Source of the DNA: Pseudopithomyces maydicus
Taxonomy: Eukaryota > Ascomycota > Dothideomycetes > Pleosporales > Didymosphaeriaceae
Direction: 5' to 3'
DNA length: 64,000 bases
NCBI GenBank assembly: GCA_026873275.1
Contig: JANTUC010000016.1
Location: 868,001-932,000 of the forward strand
Of the stretch, positions 47,301-57,838 are shown in pieces. Below the pieces are notes generated by a model. It was not told the origin of the DNA. It saw nothing but the letters and a program-made list of their open reading frames with translations, and searched no databases. The position numbers were made by a program, and so were the translations under genes. Within the stretch, counting starts at the first letter, position 1. Each line of letters begins with the position of its first letter.

Positions 47301-47602
47301 TGAGCGCTGGATGGGCTATTTCTTGGTGCTTTCCGGCGCTGCAAATTGGCGCCCAGATGTTGCCCAGGTTTTCCTCCCCCGCTCATTTCATACTTTACTC
47401 GGCCCTGCCCCGTCCTCACCTTCTGAACTCTTTCTCCGCATTCTAAGGTCATTCACCAGCCTTGGGCCGCGCTTTCTCTTGCATTGGGCGCGCCTTCTCT
47501 TTCTGCGCTGCGTGCATTACATAAGCGCGCGCATTCCTCGGATTTCCTGTTCTTTAGGCTCTGCTCGTCGCCAAGAACCTCCACCCAATCCACCCCAGCA
47601 CT
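44307..47602. other. Long intergenic region upstream of PacC, 3.3 kb
   Basis: Upstream region of both the KRTQSK-repeat gene (left) and PacC (right). A minus-strand ORF at 45187-45432 (81 codons) has a plausible amino-acid mix but no recognised motif, and I do not call it. The right third (46.6-47.6 kb) is GC-rich with many spurious ORFs. Several PacC-type GCCARG sites lie near the PacC start. Confidence 0.55.
46899..47575. promoter_or_regulatory. Cluster of PacC-type GCCARG sites upstream of PacC
   Basis: GCCAAG occurs at 46899-46904, 47190-47195 and 47570-47575, and its reverse complement CTTGGC at 46942-46947 and 47198-47203. A further copy is in intron 1 (47875-47880). The pair at 47190/47198 is an inverted arrangement with a two-base gap. 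GCCARG is the established binding site of PacC in Aspergillus, so autoregulation is likely. Binding itself is not shown. Confidence 0.5.
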
Positions 47603-49704
47603 ATGGCCGAGCAACAACCACAGACGACAGTACCTCAGGCGGCTGCTCCCCAGCCTGCCGCCATTGGCACGCCCACCCAACAGCCTGCCCAGATACCCCA
47701 GCCGTCTGCCAGCGTCGGCGCAACTGACCAGCTTGTCTGCCAGTGGCAAAGCTGCGGCGAGCGCTGCCCGAGCGCTGAACAGCTCTACGTAAGTACATCA
47801 CCGCCTCCAGATGGACGCGTCGGCGCGCGTCTGCACACGCGTGCGCGCATGCCATTGTGCCTGCACACCTTCCAGCCAAGTTGCCTCGTCGTCTGGGGCG
47901 ACAATTCCACGCGCGCTGCCTCTTGCCGTCACTTTGCACGTGATTCACAGCCGCTAATCAAAGCCGTAGGATCACGTCTGTGAGCGCCATGTTGGCCGCA
48001 AGAGCACCAACAACTTGAATCTCACTTGCCAGTGGGGTAACTGCCGTACCACCACCGTCAAGCGTGATCACATCACATCGCACATCCGTGTGCACGTTCC
48101 TTTGAAGCCACACAAATGCGACTTCTGTGGCAAGGCCTTCAAGCGCCCCCAGGATCTTAAGAAGCACGTCAAGACCCACGCCGATGATTCCGTGCTTCTG
48201 CGCTCACCTGAACCCAACCGTGGCGGTCCCCACGGCGCATCTGGCTACCCAGGCCAAGGCGGCAAACGTAAGTTCTCCCTGCTCTGTCCCTACGAATACC
48301 CTTTAATGGTTTCCTGGCTTCGCGGCCGGAATGCTCCCCTCTTGCTCTCGCTGTGTCTCTATCTCTTTTCAATTCTAACTCGCGTTCCACAGTGGTCGCT
48401 GACTTGCAGGCGCTTGCCGCTACAGCCAGCGGATACCAATATCCTGAAGGTGGCCTTGGTCCTAACGGAGGCTACGGCCAACAACACCCTGGTGGCGCTC
48501 CTGCTGGCTTCTACGGCGGTCCCCCCAAAACTCTGCCTACGGCCCCGTCTACTATGCCCTCAACCCTGCACAACAAAACCTGAACGACTCTTACGAGATC
48601 CGTAAGCGTGCTGCGTACGATGCCCTGAACGAGTTCTTCGGTGACGCCAAGCGCCGTGCTATTGATCCGGCGACCTACTACGATGTTGGCCAACGACTTA
48701 TGGGCCTCCAAGGCGTCCAGCTTCCCGTAGTTGGTGGCGGTGGCTACCAGCAAGGTGGCATGTCCGAGTATGGCCACGGAGGCACCATGATGGCAGCTGC
48801 TTCTCATCCTCCCATGCACCCTTACTCGCTTCCTCTGCCCAACCTGCGCACCAAGAGTGATCTGCTTAACATTGATCAATTCTTGGAGCAATTGCAGAGC
48901 ACCGTCTACGAGAACCCTAACCATGCGGCCGCTGCCGGTGTGCAACAAGCTGGGGCTCACTACGTCCACACTGGAGCGACGTATCGCTCAAGTCACTCGC
49001 CTCCTGGACACCCCTCGACGCACCCCCAGTCCTCACACGCCACTGCCGTCGCTTCAACTAGCACTGAGACCCCGGCGTTGACCCCAGCCTCAAGCGTCAT
49101 GTCATACGCCTCGCAACATTCTCCCGGTTCGCACCACTCAGGCAACACCGTATCTCCTACCACCAGAACCTCAATGGGCAGCATGTATCCCACTCTGCCT
49201 TCGGTCAGTGCCATGTCAGACATGTCAGCTGCCGCGCCTTCGTCTGGCTTGGCACCTGCTTTTGATGCTGATGGTCGTCGGCGCTACTCTGGCAACCTTT
49301 TGCAGAAGGCAGCTCCTGGTCGTGACGAGCATGATCACATGGATACATCAGACGCGGATGAGTCTAAGCCACGTTCCGAGTCCGAGCAAGATAACCTGCA
49401 TCACACTGTGAACCAGTTGGCGATTCACTCGCCAAAGGTTGACCCTGCTCTTTCCATGCGTTCTCCTAGCGCTGTGTCTTCAGCGTCTACGGAACAACCG
49501 AACGAGTCTTCCCAGCAAACATGGGTGGAGAACATCCGCACCATTGAGAGGCTGAGGGCCTACCTCAAGGAGCGTCTCGAGGCCAACGATTTCCTGAGTG
49601 ATTCCGAGGAGGACGTCAAGCACGAGGATGAGACCAGGCATATGAGCGACGATGCCCGGGATCTTTACCCTGTCCTGCGGGCAGTGCAAGAAGGGCGAGA
49701 GTAG
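47603..49704 (+). CDS. pacC: pH-response transcription factor PacC/RIM101 (one-base frame break)
   Basis: Zinc-finger regulator of alkaline pH response. Exons 47603-47788, 47970-48267 and 48393-49704. Three C2H2 fingers are complete: CQWQSCGERCPSAEQLYDHV, CQWGNCRTTTVKRDHITSHI and CDFCGKAFKRPQDLKKHVKT. The middle has SYEIRKRAAYDALNEFFGDA followed by KRRAIDP, and DLLNIDQFLEQLQSTVYENP is the region near the signalling protease box. Two YPxL motifs (YPTLPSV and the near-C-terminal YPVLRAV) fit the PalA-binding sites. Adding one C to the six-C run at 48521-48526 joins the two frames (GGPPQNSAYGPVYYALNP) and gives about 599 residues. As written the protein stops after about 225 residues, just past the fingers. 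The missing base is probably an assembly error. Confidence 0.92.
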
Positions 49705-50421
49705 TATTCATTCTTGTGAAAAGCCAGTTTGGCTGGAGTATGAGTGGTTTTCGCGTGCATGAGGCGTTCAGGTGTTTTGTGAGCTGGATGACGGGATGGT
49801 TGGGCCTGGTTGTCTCGATCAGAGTACAAAGGTGTTTGTTGTTTACCACCAATATCCATTTACGACTGTTTCCAGTGCGGAGCATGCAGTAGTTCTTGAA
49901 TCAAGTCTCATTTATTTCCCTTCACCTACTTGAAGTTTGCCACACTCTTGTGAACTGTTTATGATGCAAGACGTATGTGGGTGCTCGGAAACTATCCATG
50001 TTGTAGCACCCTTCGGCTACAATGCTTGACAGGCTCCCTACTATAGGGCGTTGAACTTGGCATCTAAAGATGCGATCTCAAGCTTCAAAGCGCGGGGTCT
50101 TATCGGGCTACCATTTATGACTAATACACTTACCTCGCCCACGGTTGGCTATCCACGCGGCTACCCCACAGGCACCCAAACGCAATCGCCAGCGTCACCA
50201 CGGCGCGATCTCGGGACGATCCACGCGAATCGATATGGTCCACCCTGCCCTGCCTCACGTACCTACATATCCCACTTATAGGCTAAGCTAGCTGCACTTT
50301 CCTACAGGTCGTGTGTTATTAGAATTGCCTTGCAACACGATCGCACCTCATTCGCTCAGTGCCATCCGCCACACAGCCCTACTTACTATACCATATCACA
50401 CCACCAGAAAACCACAGCACC
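49705..50421. other. Intergenic, 717 bp
   Basis: 3' side of PacC and upstream region of the Par32-like gene. No gene or repeat recognised. Confidence 0.6.
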
Positions 50422-51017
50422 ATGTCTGGCCGCGGTGGCGCAGGAAACATCCTCCGGGTCCAAGAGCAGACCAAGAAAGCCGCAGAGGTTCGTCCACCTC
50501 TTCACTCATGTCAATAATCATTCCCACCACAATGCCCCAACGCACTTCCATCCCTCCCGCCTCCACCCTCCACCCCTAACACCCCACAGGACCTCGAAGC
50601 CCAACACCCCTCCCCCTCCTCCCCCAAACCCACCTCCTCCCCAGCCCCAGCCTCAGCCCCCCAACCCTACGCCCACACCGGCCGCGGCGGCGCAGGAAAC
50701 TGGTACCAACCCTCGCAACTCGCCAAGGAAGGCACCTTCTCCGCGCCCACGGATGCCACCGCGCTGCCTACAACGACCAAACCGAACGTGAGTACGCCGT
50801 GGCATCCCGAGGGGCAGCAGATGCCGGTTGCGAGGGCGGGGAGGGGCGGCGCGGGGAACTTTGTGTGGAGGGATGAGGAGAAGGAGAGGGAGAGGGGGAG
50901 CAGGAGGAGAGGAGGAAGGAGGAGGTTAGCGTGGGGGTGGAGAGGGAGGTTGAGGCGGGGTTGGCGAGGCCTGGGGCTGCGGTGTTGGGGGGCGTGAAGG
51001 CGGGGAGGGGGTGGTAG
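50422..51017 (+). CDS. Par32-like (DUF3602) protein (one-base frame break)
   Basis: About 164 residues. Exons 50422-50487 and 50590-51017. It has three copies of the defining GRGGAGN motif: MSGRGGAGNIL, HTGRGGAGNWYQPSQL and RAGRGGAGNFVWRDEE. Yeast Par32 is a TORC1-linked protein that acts on ammonium transporters; the role here is inferred from the family. The C-terminus needs one added G in the five-G run at 50894-50898. The frame then reads EQEERRKEEVSVGVEREVEA and GLARPGAAVLGGVKAGRGW, a typical family ending, stopping at 51015-51017. As written it ends at 50997 with an unnatural Arg/Gly-rich tail. Intron 1 (102 nt) uses a GTTCGT donor with a CTAAC branch site. Confidence 0.88.
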
Positions 51018-51198
51018 GTGCTCGTTTGGGGAAGGGGGTTGACGATTAACGTTTGACGTTTTACTTTTGTAGAGAGGGATCGTGAGTACGATTAACGAGT
51101 ATGCATGCGTAGGTCTATTCACTATCCAGGATGAATACATGGTATCTAAATGTACCCATCCATCCATCCACTCACTTCGTTCTCCCCACCTCATCTAC

Positions 51199-52345
51199 TC
51201 ACGCGTACTCCCTCAACAAATCCGAAATCACATAGTACGCAGGCTTCTTCTTGAAATCCTTATCCCACACGCACGCGTTGCCGAACCCGGGGAACGTATC
51301 CGGCACCCAGCTGACGGGGTCCCAAAAGTCCCACACGGTGACGCCCACGCAGTCCTTGGCGTCGAGGCACGCCTTCGTCGAGTTGGCGTACACGGCGCCT
51401 TGGAGAGCCTGCGTCGTCGCGTTGTCCGGGAGCTGGATCCGGACGTCGAGCTCGGTGAGGGCCGTCTCGACGCCTAGCTTGTTGAACATCTTGTGTGTGG
51501 CTTTTTGCTCGTCGTAGGTCGGGGCCCGGCCGACGGTGTAGTGGGCTTGCAGGCCGACGCCGTCGATGGGGATCTTGCGCTTGATGAAGTCCTTGACTGT
51601 AGAGGAATTGTTAGGGGGTCGTTCCGTCTATCGATCAATGTGAGGGCTTAGGGTCATGGATATATATGTACGTACCTAGGGCCTCGACGGCGAGACTCTT
51701 GTTGTTCACGCGCTCGATGGCGTAGTCGTTGTAGTACAGCTTGGTTCCAGGCTTGGTGTACTTCCTCGCGAACTTGAACGCCAGCTCGATGTACTCGGGG
51801 CCGATGGTGTTCAGCCAGATGCTCTTCCTCAGGGTAGCCGTGGCGTCGTCTTCGAACGCCTCATTGACCACGTCCCACGCGAAGCAGTCGTGGTAGTAGT
51901 GTCTTGCCTCATTCTTGATGTGGTTCTCCAGCACCTTGACGAGCTCGGGCTTGGTCCAATTGCGGCCCGTCAGCCAGTCGGGGAGCTGGTTGTGCCACAC
52001 GAAGTTATGGCAACGCTTCAACTGGCGGTTTTTGGTTGCCGGCTTGGTGATCTGGTCGCCGAGGGTGTAGTTGAACTTGTTCTGGGTGGGCTCGATGTAC
52101 ATCCACTTCTGGCCGTTGGACGGGGTGACCTGGCCGAATTCGGACCGGTTGTGTGCAATGGAGGTGTACTGCTTGTTGTCGAGCACGACATTGTCGATGG
52201 CGGTACCGAAGTAATCAAGACCAGCCTTTTTGGCGAGGACGTCAAGGCCGGGGTACTTGAGCGGCTTGGGGTGAGGCTTGATCCAAGAGAAGGTTGGGAC
52301 CGCCGAAGCAGCGGGCAGGGCCGCAACGAGAAGAGTGAGCTTCAT
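51199..52345 (-). CDS. Secreted GH10 endo-beta-1,4-xylanase
   Basis: 355 residues. Exons on the minus strand: 52345-51676 and 51596-51199. Start at 52345 gives a signal peptide (MKLTLLVAALPAASAVP); the longer ORF Met at 52426 does not. The GH10 TIM barrel is complete: CHNFVWHNQLPDWL, the acid/base Glu162 in WDVVNEAFEDD, YYNDYAIERVNNKS, and the nucleophile Glu272 in ALTELDVRIQLP. VTVWDFWDPVSWVPDTFPGF followed by GNACVWD is the usual barrel end. No carbohydrate-binding module is attached. It cuts xylan backbones outside the cell. The stretch between 51675 and 51597 is a canonical intron, although its front also reads through in frame for a few codons. Confidence 0.93.
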
Positions 52346-53880
52346 GGCAGCTTGAGGAAACCAATTGACCTGTCCGAGACAGACGAGCAAGGCAAGCTGA
52401 AGAAGCAAGAAGCAAGAGGCGTGCACACCATATATACGTTTTGGCTGCAGCTACCCCTACCTCGACCGAGGAACACAGGCCCAGCCACCCGGCGTCATGC
52501 CTTCTAGAAGTCCATCTACAATTAGCCGAACCGAGATGCTCATCATGGATGCTTGCAGACCTGAGTGCTGGGTCGTCGCTCGAGTGGGAATAATTGGAAG
52601 ACGGGTGCGGATAAATTCAGGTACAAGGAAAATAGATATCGAGCTAAGGACCACACGCACGATCTAGTCCCGAACGGTTCAACACGCCATGGCTTCCTCG
52701 TGGGCAAGATTAACAGAAGCAGGGGATTCGATGCTCTCGCAAGTGAGCCTGTGGCGGCGTTTTCGTATCGATGCACGCTGGATATGATGAGGTATTTACT
52801 TTGAGAGCGTTGCCCACGCAGCGTGGATTGGGCGATTTGTAGACTACATACATACACACACCGCGACTTGCCAAGCGGCACGGACGTGTGAATACGTAGC
52901 GGCGACCATCTGCCTAGGCACAGGTCGTAAGAACACCAGTTGTACCCCGCATAATAGGCCGCGGAGAGAGGTAGGTTTCTCCGCCTGCCCGTCTAGACTA
53001 AGAAGTGGCGAGGTTAGATCTGGGAGAAGGGCCGTACCGAAGCTTTGTGAATAGGCTAAATACGACGTTTGCGCCGCACTTGACGGTTTGGACATGGCCT
53101 CGTATGCTGTGAACATGCAGCTTAGTTTTTGGGGCCATCGGACCGACGCCGAGATCTATTCCGAAAGGGAGATGGTTGGTCTGCTGTCTGGTCATGTGCA
53201 GCGGGCTTCTTGTGGCGAAGATCAAAGTTGGAATGCGGGATTGAGCAATTGGAAGTAAGCGGAATTTTGGCTGAACCAAGTAGCACGAGATGCACTTGAA
53301 GGATATAATGATATTGCTTGTTGAAACCCAGAATTGTATGTAACATGAGGCCCGCGAGGTAGAATAGCGAAGATTCGTTCCTTCCGTTCAAGAGCGACTC
53401 TTTCCCCACACGACGATCATATAACCCCATCACACTACTTTTTTCAATTTGTAAATCAACGACATCTGCAAATGAATCCTAGAATAGATTCGTCTATAAG
53501 GCGAACAGTTCAGCGTAGTAAAATCTGTAATGGTAATCGACTGAGCGAAGGATTTTGTAATGAGAGCTCCAAGGTTACACGTTTGATAATTTATCTGACA
53601 ATGTGACAATGAAATCTATTGACGGGTTATCAGTTTGGAAAGGACTGAGAATTTAGAAAGACTTTAAACACAAAAACGGTCTTGGAGCTAAATGCCATTG
53701 TATACGTGCCCCCATGGCAGGAGCAACGCTTCGTGATGGGAACTATCCATGTCTACTCATCACAATCTATTTCCATTCATAGCCTCTATATCGAGAACCG
53801 CCTTACCATATGGCAAACTATGGGAGAGTCACTTGTACATAAATTTCCATCCTTCATGAGACGCTGTTCCCACTTATCTT
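52346..53880. other. Intergenic, 1.5 kb, xylanase upstream region
   Basis: A TATA-like CGTATATATGG (minus strand, about 52431-52441) lies about 90 bp upstream of the xylanase ATG. A GGCTAA word (minus strand, 52522-52527) about 180 bp upstream and GGCTAAA at 53055-53061 resemble XlnR/Xlr1 activator sites. They are short enough to occur by chance. No gene seen. Confidence 0.5.
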
Positions 53881-55375
53881 CTAAGCGATTCCCAACTTCA
53901 CCAGCTCCTCCCGACTCATAGTCGGCATGGGACTAACCTCATCAGCACACCTCAAGCAAGCCTCAATGCTACCCCAGAACTTGGCCAAGTCAACGCCTCT
54001 CGGTATCCTGCAACCCCCTCCCCTGGAGGCAGCTTGATGACCTTCGTCCTACCAAGCTCTCCCACCTCTTCCGCTATGTCGGAGTGAATGCCCTCAGTCA
54101 CGATGTCTACCTGGAACCGCTCGCCATCCTTGTCGTCGAAGATCTCGGGGTAGATGGCAGCAGAGACGGCAAGTGGGTCATGCAGTGGCGGGCCTTCGGT
54201 GATCGAGAATACCTCTGCGTATGTGCTGGCGAAGAACACCATGATCTCTTTGAACAAGGCGCGGACGCGAGAAGGTGTGTGGGAGGTGTCTGCTGCAGAG
54301 GGGTCGAGGGGGGCATCGGAGCCGTACAGCAGGGTGTGCTGGACTTCTTTGGTGCCCAGAACTTGGTGGCTTAGGTCGAGCGGGACGAGAGTGGTCTTGG
54401 ACTTCAGTATGGGATGGGAGAAGATGATGTGGGATGCTTCTGGGTCGACCTAGTGAGGGTTAGTGTTTGCGCGGATGCTTGCCGTTGCGGCCTGCTTACG
54501 TAGATCTGGTATTTGTTAGCAGAGGTTCAGGATAAGGAGGTCTGGTCATGGTCACACACATTGAATTCGGCATAGGCTAGAACATGGTCAGCGTCAAGTC
54601 ACGTTGTCTTGTTGATGCCCAGGTGCCTAACCAGGCACAAGTGCAAGGTCACTCACGCGTGATGTTTCCAAAACGAACGCCCTCAAGCTTCACCTTCCCC
54701 ATTGGAGCGTCGGTGAAGCCACCGCCCACAGCGCCGCCCATGATGCTCAGCCCCTTGATGTGGCCTGCCAGGTCGTCGTACCTTTGGAACAGGAGGCCAA
54801 TGTTAGTGAGGGTGCCGGTGGACACAAGCCATGCTGTGTTCTTGGGGGTAGCAATGAGAGCCTTGTACGTGGCCTCTAAGGCGTCGATGTCGGTGACTGA
54901 AGGTTCAACCGGTTGGGGAAGGAGCGTCACGCCATCCAAGCCGGATTCGCCTGCACAAGTCAGCTGACGGCCACTGTTTGAATCATCACGACCGTACCGT
55001 GAATGTCGACGGCGGATATGGCATTGCGTATGATGGGCTTGGCAGCACCCGGGTAGACCTTGATGTCGCGTTTGCCTATGGCCTCCAGGATGGCTCGCGC
55101 ATTGAGGGTGGTCTTGTCCATGGGAGCATTGCCATGGACGGTACTAACTCCGAGGAGCTCGACACGGGGGTCGTGGCAGGCGAGAAGGAGGGCATATGCG
55201 TCCTATGGTGCGCTGTGAACCTGTGTCCAGCTACACTGCGTGGGGTGTGTGTACGTACATCGTGTCCAGGGTCCTATGCTATTGGTCAGTAACGGCCACA
55301 CAATGTGAATACAACATGTCTACACACGCAGTCCAGCCACAGCGGGATCTTCTGGTTTTCTGGTGCAGCAGCCAT
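53881..55375 (-). CDS. Inosine-uridine-type nucleoside hydrolase with micro-exons (one-base frame break)
   Basis: About 384 residues from seven exons on the minus strand: 55375-55328, 55273-55259 (15 nt), 55202-54998, 54950-54657, 54576-54560 (17 nt), 54505-54500 (6 nt) and 54449-53881. The N-terminus reads IPLWLDC, DPGHD and DAYALLLACHDPRVELLGV, giving the calcium-binding DxDxxxDD cluster of nucleoside hydrolases. LVSTGTLTNIGLLFQRYDDL and IMGGAVGG follow. The micro-exons build GNITPYAEFN-IY-VDPEAS, the conserved substrate-binding stretch. One added base in the five-C run at 54014-54018 restores CRIPRGVDLAKFWGSIEACL and a stop at 53881; as written it ends at 53952. The enzyme cleaves the N-glycosidic bond of nucleosides in salvage. 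Confidence 0.9.
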
Positions 55376-56004
55376 CTTTCTTTCTTTCTTTCTACGGTGG
55401 ACTTGGTGTACAAGAATCGCAGAACAAGCAGCGCAGTATAAGTAGACAGTAAGCAAACAAATGCAGGGACCGATGAGTGGGATGCCCGCGGCTGAGCCGG
55501 TGCTTGTCGCGGGGCACCCCGGAGAGCGCTAAGCCGAATTGGGTGCTCCCCACCCATGCACACCGTTTCGCGACTCAAGGTCCCTGAGGCTTGTCATTTC
55601 GCAAGCACCCGTCCTGTTTGTGGCTTGTCTATTCAGCTGTGTATCCGTACGACAAAGCCGTTATGGAAACACACCCAGCGTCTGACGAGCGGCCGTGCCA
55701 TCTTTGTTCGGCCCCAACCTAAGCCACGGGCTCACTGTCCAATCGGCGTTAGACCACGACAATTGTAGTCAGCTTCATGCGTCCAAATCCACAGCAGCCT
55801 TCCTTCAGCCTCTTCAGCCTCCTTCACTCCTATCCTCTGCAGCCCAACATCGCATCCTTCTGCCTCCCATCCCTCGTGGAGCTGTGAAGCGCATCAACAA
55901 AGGCCCACAAGCGTACCCCACGCGCGCATAGGCCTGCCATCCCGGATGAGGGTCAGATAGATTGCCGTGCGATAGATTAAACCCAGCACGCGAGCCCCAC
56001 GACC
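55376..56004. other. Divergent promoter region, 629 bp
   Basis: Shared upstream region of the nucleoside hydrolase and ferric reductase genes. A TTTCTTTCTTTCTTTC run (about 55377-55392) lies next to the nucleoside hydrolase start. Nothing else recognised. Confidence 0.55.
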
Positions 56005-57838
56005 ATGGTCCTCGGATACGACTTTGTCACGCTAGACGACGAGGGGAAGCACGCGCGGAGGGTCCTGCTCGACTGGTACCCGCTTGTCGCCCAGTGGTCG
56101 GTCCTGGTGGTCTTCGCCGGCTTCCAATTTGCCTTTCTGCTTTCGTGGCTCGCGAACAAGGGACTCGAGTATGAACGGCCTAAATCGCCTTCGTTGAAAA
56201 GATCGCTTGAAGGCCAATGGACTTGGTTGCGCAAGTCGGCAAGAGCGTGGGATCGCTTAATTTGGTGGGCCAAGAAAGATGTCGTGGGTGGATGGGGAAC
56301 CCGCGCGGAGTGGATTGGCGGAGGGCTATGGACTTTGTGGTTACTTTATCTGTCCGTAGTTCAGACTGGAAATGGTAAGGAGTCGTATGGCACTGTCAAT
56401 TTTTTCTGAGACTGACCTTCCACGTTGCAGATTATCTGCACCTCACCAAGCGCCTAGGCGCAATCGGTGCATCTCAGCTTCCTCTCCATTATTTGCTTGC
56501 CATGCGTAGCCCTTACTCGCCACTCCAACTCTTAACTCGTCTGTCTCATGAGCAACTCAAAGCCTCGCACCAGATCCTGGGTCGCATCGTCTTCTTCTTT
56601 TTCAGCCTTCACGCCATCCTCTATCTCAACTTTTTCATCCGAAGCAACTTGCTCACCAAAAGAATCCAAGAAAAAGATGTCATCTTTGGTATCATCAGTA
56701 TCACTCTGTTTACTGTCATCAGCACCACTGCCCTGTCTCAATTGCGCCGCTGGAATTACCGCGTATTTTATATCAGCCACGTCACCATCGCGAATCTGCT
56801 GGTCGTACCATTGTATCTCCACGTCCACCACATACGACCTTACGTCTGGGAAGTGGTCCTCGTGAACGCTCTCCATCTCATTCTTCGCTTCGCCGCGCAC
56901 AAGACCTACACTGGCACCGTTTCTCTCCTCCCAGGGACGAACCTGGTTCAGATTCGAGTTCCGCTGACCACCCTTTCCTCTACACTTTCATGGCGCCCAG
57001 GGCAGCACGTTTACCTTTCTCTTCCCACCGGGAAGCCTTACTCAGCTTCCCTTTCGGACCAGTTCAATTTGCGCAACAAAATGAATCCCTTCACCGTGGC
57101 CTCGATCCCCGTCAAAGACAAACAGCTCCTCCTCGTCGCCAAAACCCTCACCGGCAATACAAAAAAGATGTCCGAACTAGCACGCTCCTTGTCCAAAGAG
57201 GGCGGCGAAGCACCCAGCATACCCATCGCCCTGGAAGGTCCTTACGGCGCCTCCATCCACCTCCCCGACTTTTCCGCTTACGATAAAGTCCTCCTGGTAG
57301 CCGGCGGCGTGGGCGCGACCTTCATCCTCCCCATCTACCGAAGCATCGTCGAGTACCACGACTCCGAGCACGCAGGGCTACCCCAAGTCCGCTTCATCTG
57401 GGCGGTGCAACGGCTCGCAGAGACACAATGGGCTTTCCGCTCCCCGGGAGCAGAACCCCCACCGAGGACGACCCCGAAAGCGACTCCGAGGAAGAAGATG
57501 ATGACCACGCGCCCACGGCCGCCATCGAGGTCTTCGTCACCCGCGGCGGCGCAGCGACGCTGCCCCTTGGTGAGAACGGCGAGGAGATTGAACTCGCCGA
57601 GGACGACCAGCTGCTGTCCATGGAGGAGGAGATGAAGAAGCCGCGGAAGGGCATGGTGTTGAAGTCGGGGCGGCCGAAGATCCCGGCGATTGTGGATGAG
57701 GTGTTTAGCAAGGGGACGAGGGTCGCAGTGGTGACGTGTGGGCCGAAGAGGTTGACGAGGAAGCTGGGGGAGAGCGTGGAGCAGTGGGTTAAGCAGGGGG
57801 TGGAGGTGTATTGGCATGAGGAGACGTTTGGGTGGTAG
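56005..57838 (+). CDS. Ferric reductase (FRE family) (one-base frame break)
   Basis: About 592 residues. Exons 56005-56374 and 56431-57838. A membrane part with several hydrophobic segments carries heme-type histidines (LHYLLAMRSPYSPLQ, FSLHAILYLNFF, FYISHVTIANLLVVPLYLHV). The FAD-binding domain has RPGQHVYLSLPTGKP and NPFTVAS, where Asn replaces the first His of the HPFT motif as in several fungal homologues. The NAD(P)H domain has LVAGGVGATFILPIYRSI. These enzymes reduce Fe(III) or Cu(II) at the membrane. The last part is in another frame: one added C in the five-C run at 57456-57460 joins PGAEPP to TEDDPESDSEEEDDD and leads to KGTRVAVVTCGPKRLTR and the aromatic C-terminus EETFGW. As written it ends early at 57635. 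Confidence 0.9.

Noticed and set aside
48521..48526. Programmed ribosomal frameshifting as the cause of the frame breaks
   Set aside because: The sites share no slippery heptamer or downstream structure that I can see and occur in unrelated genes; homopolymer error explains them better.
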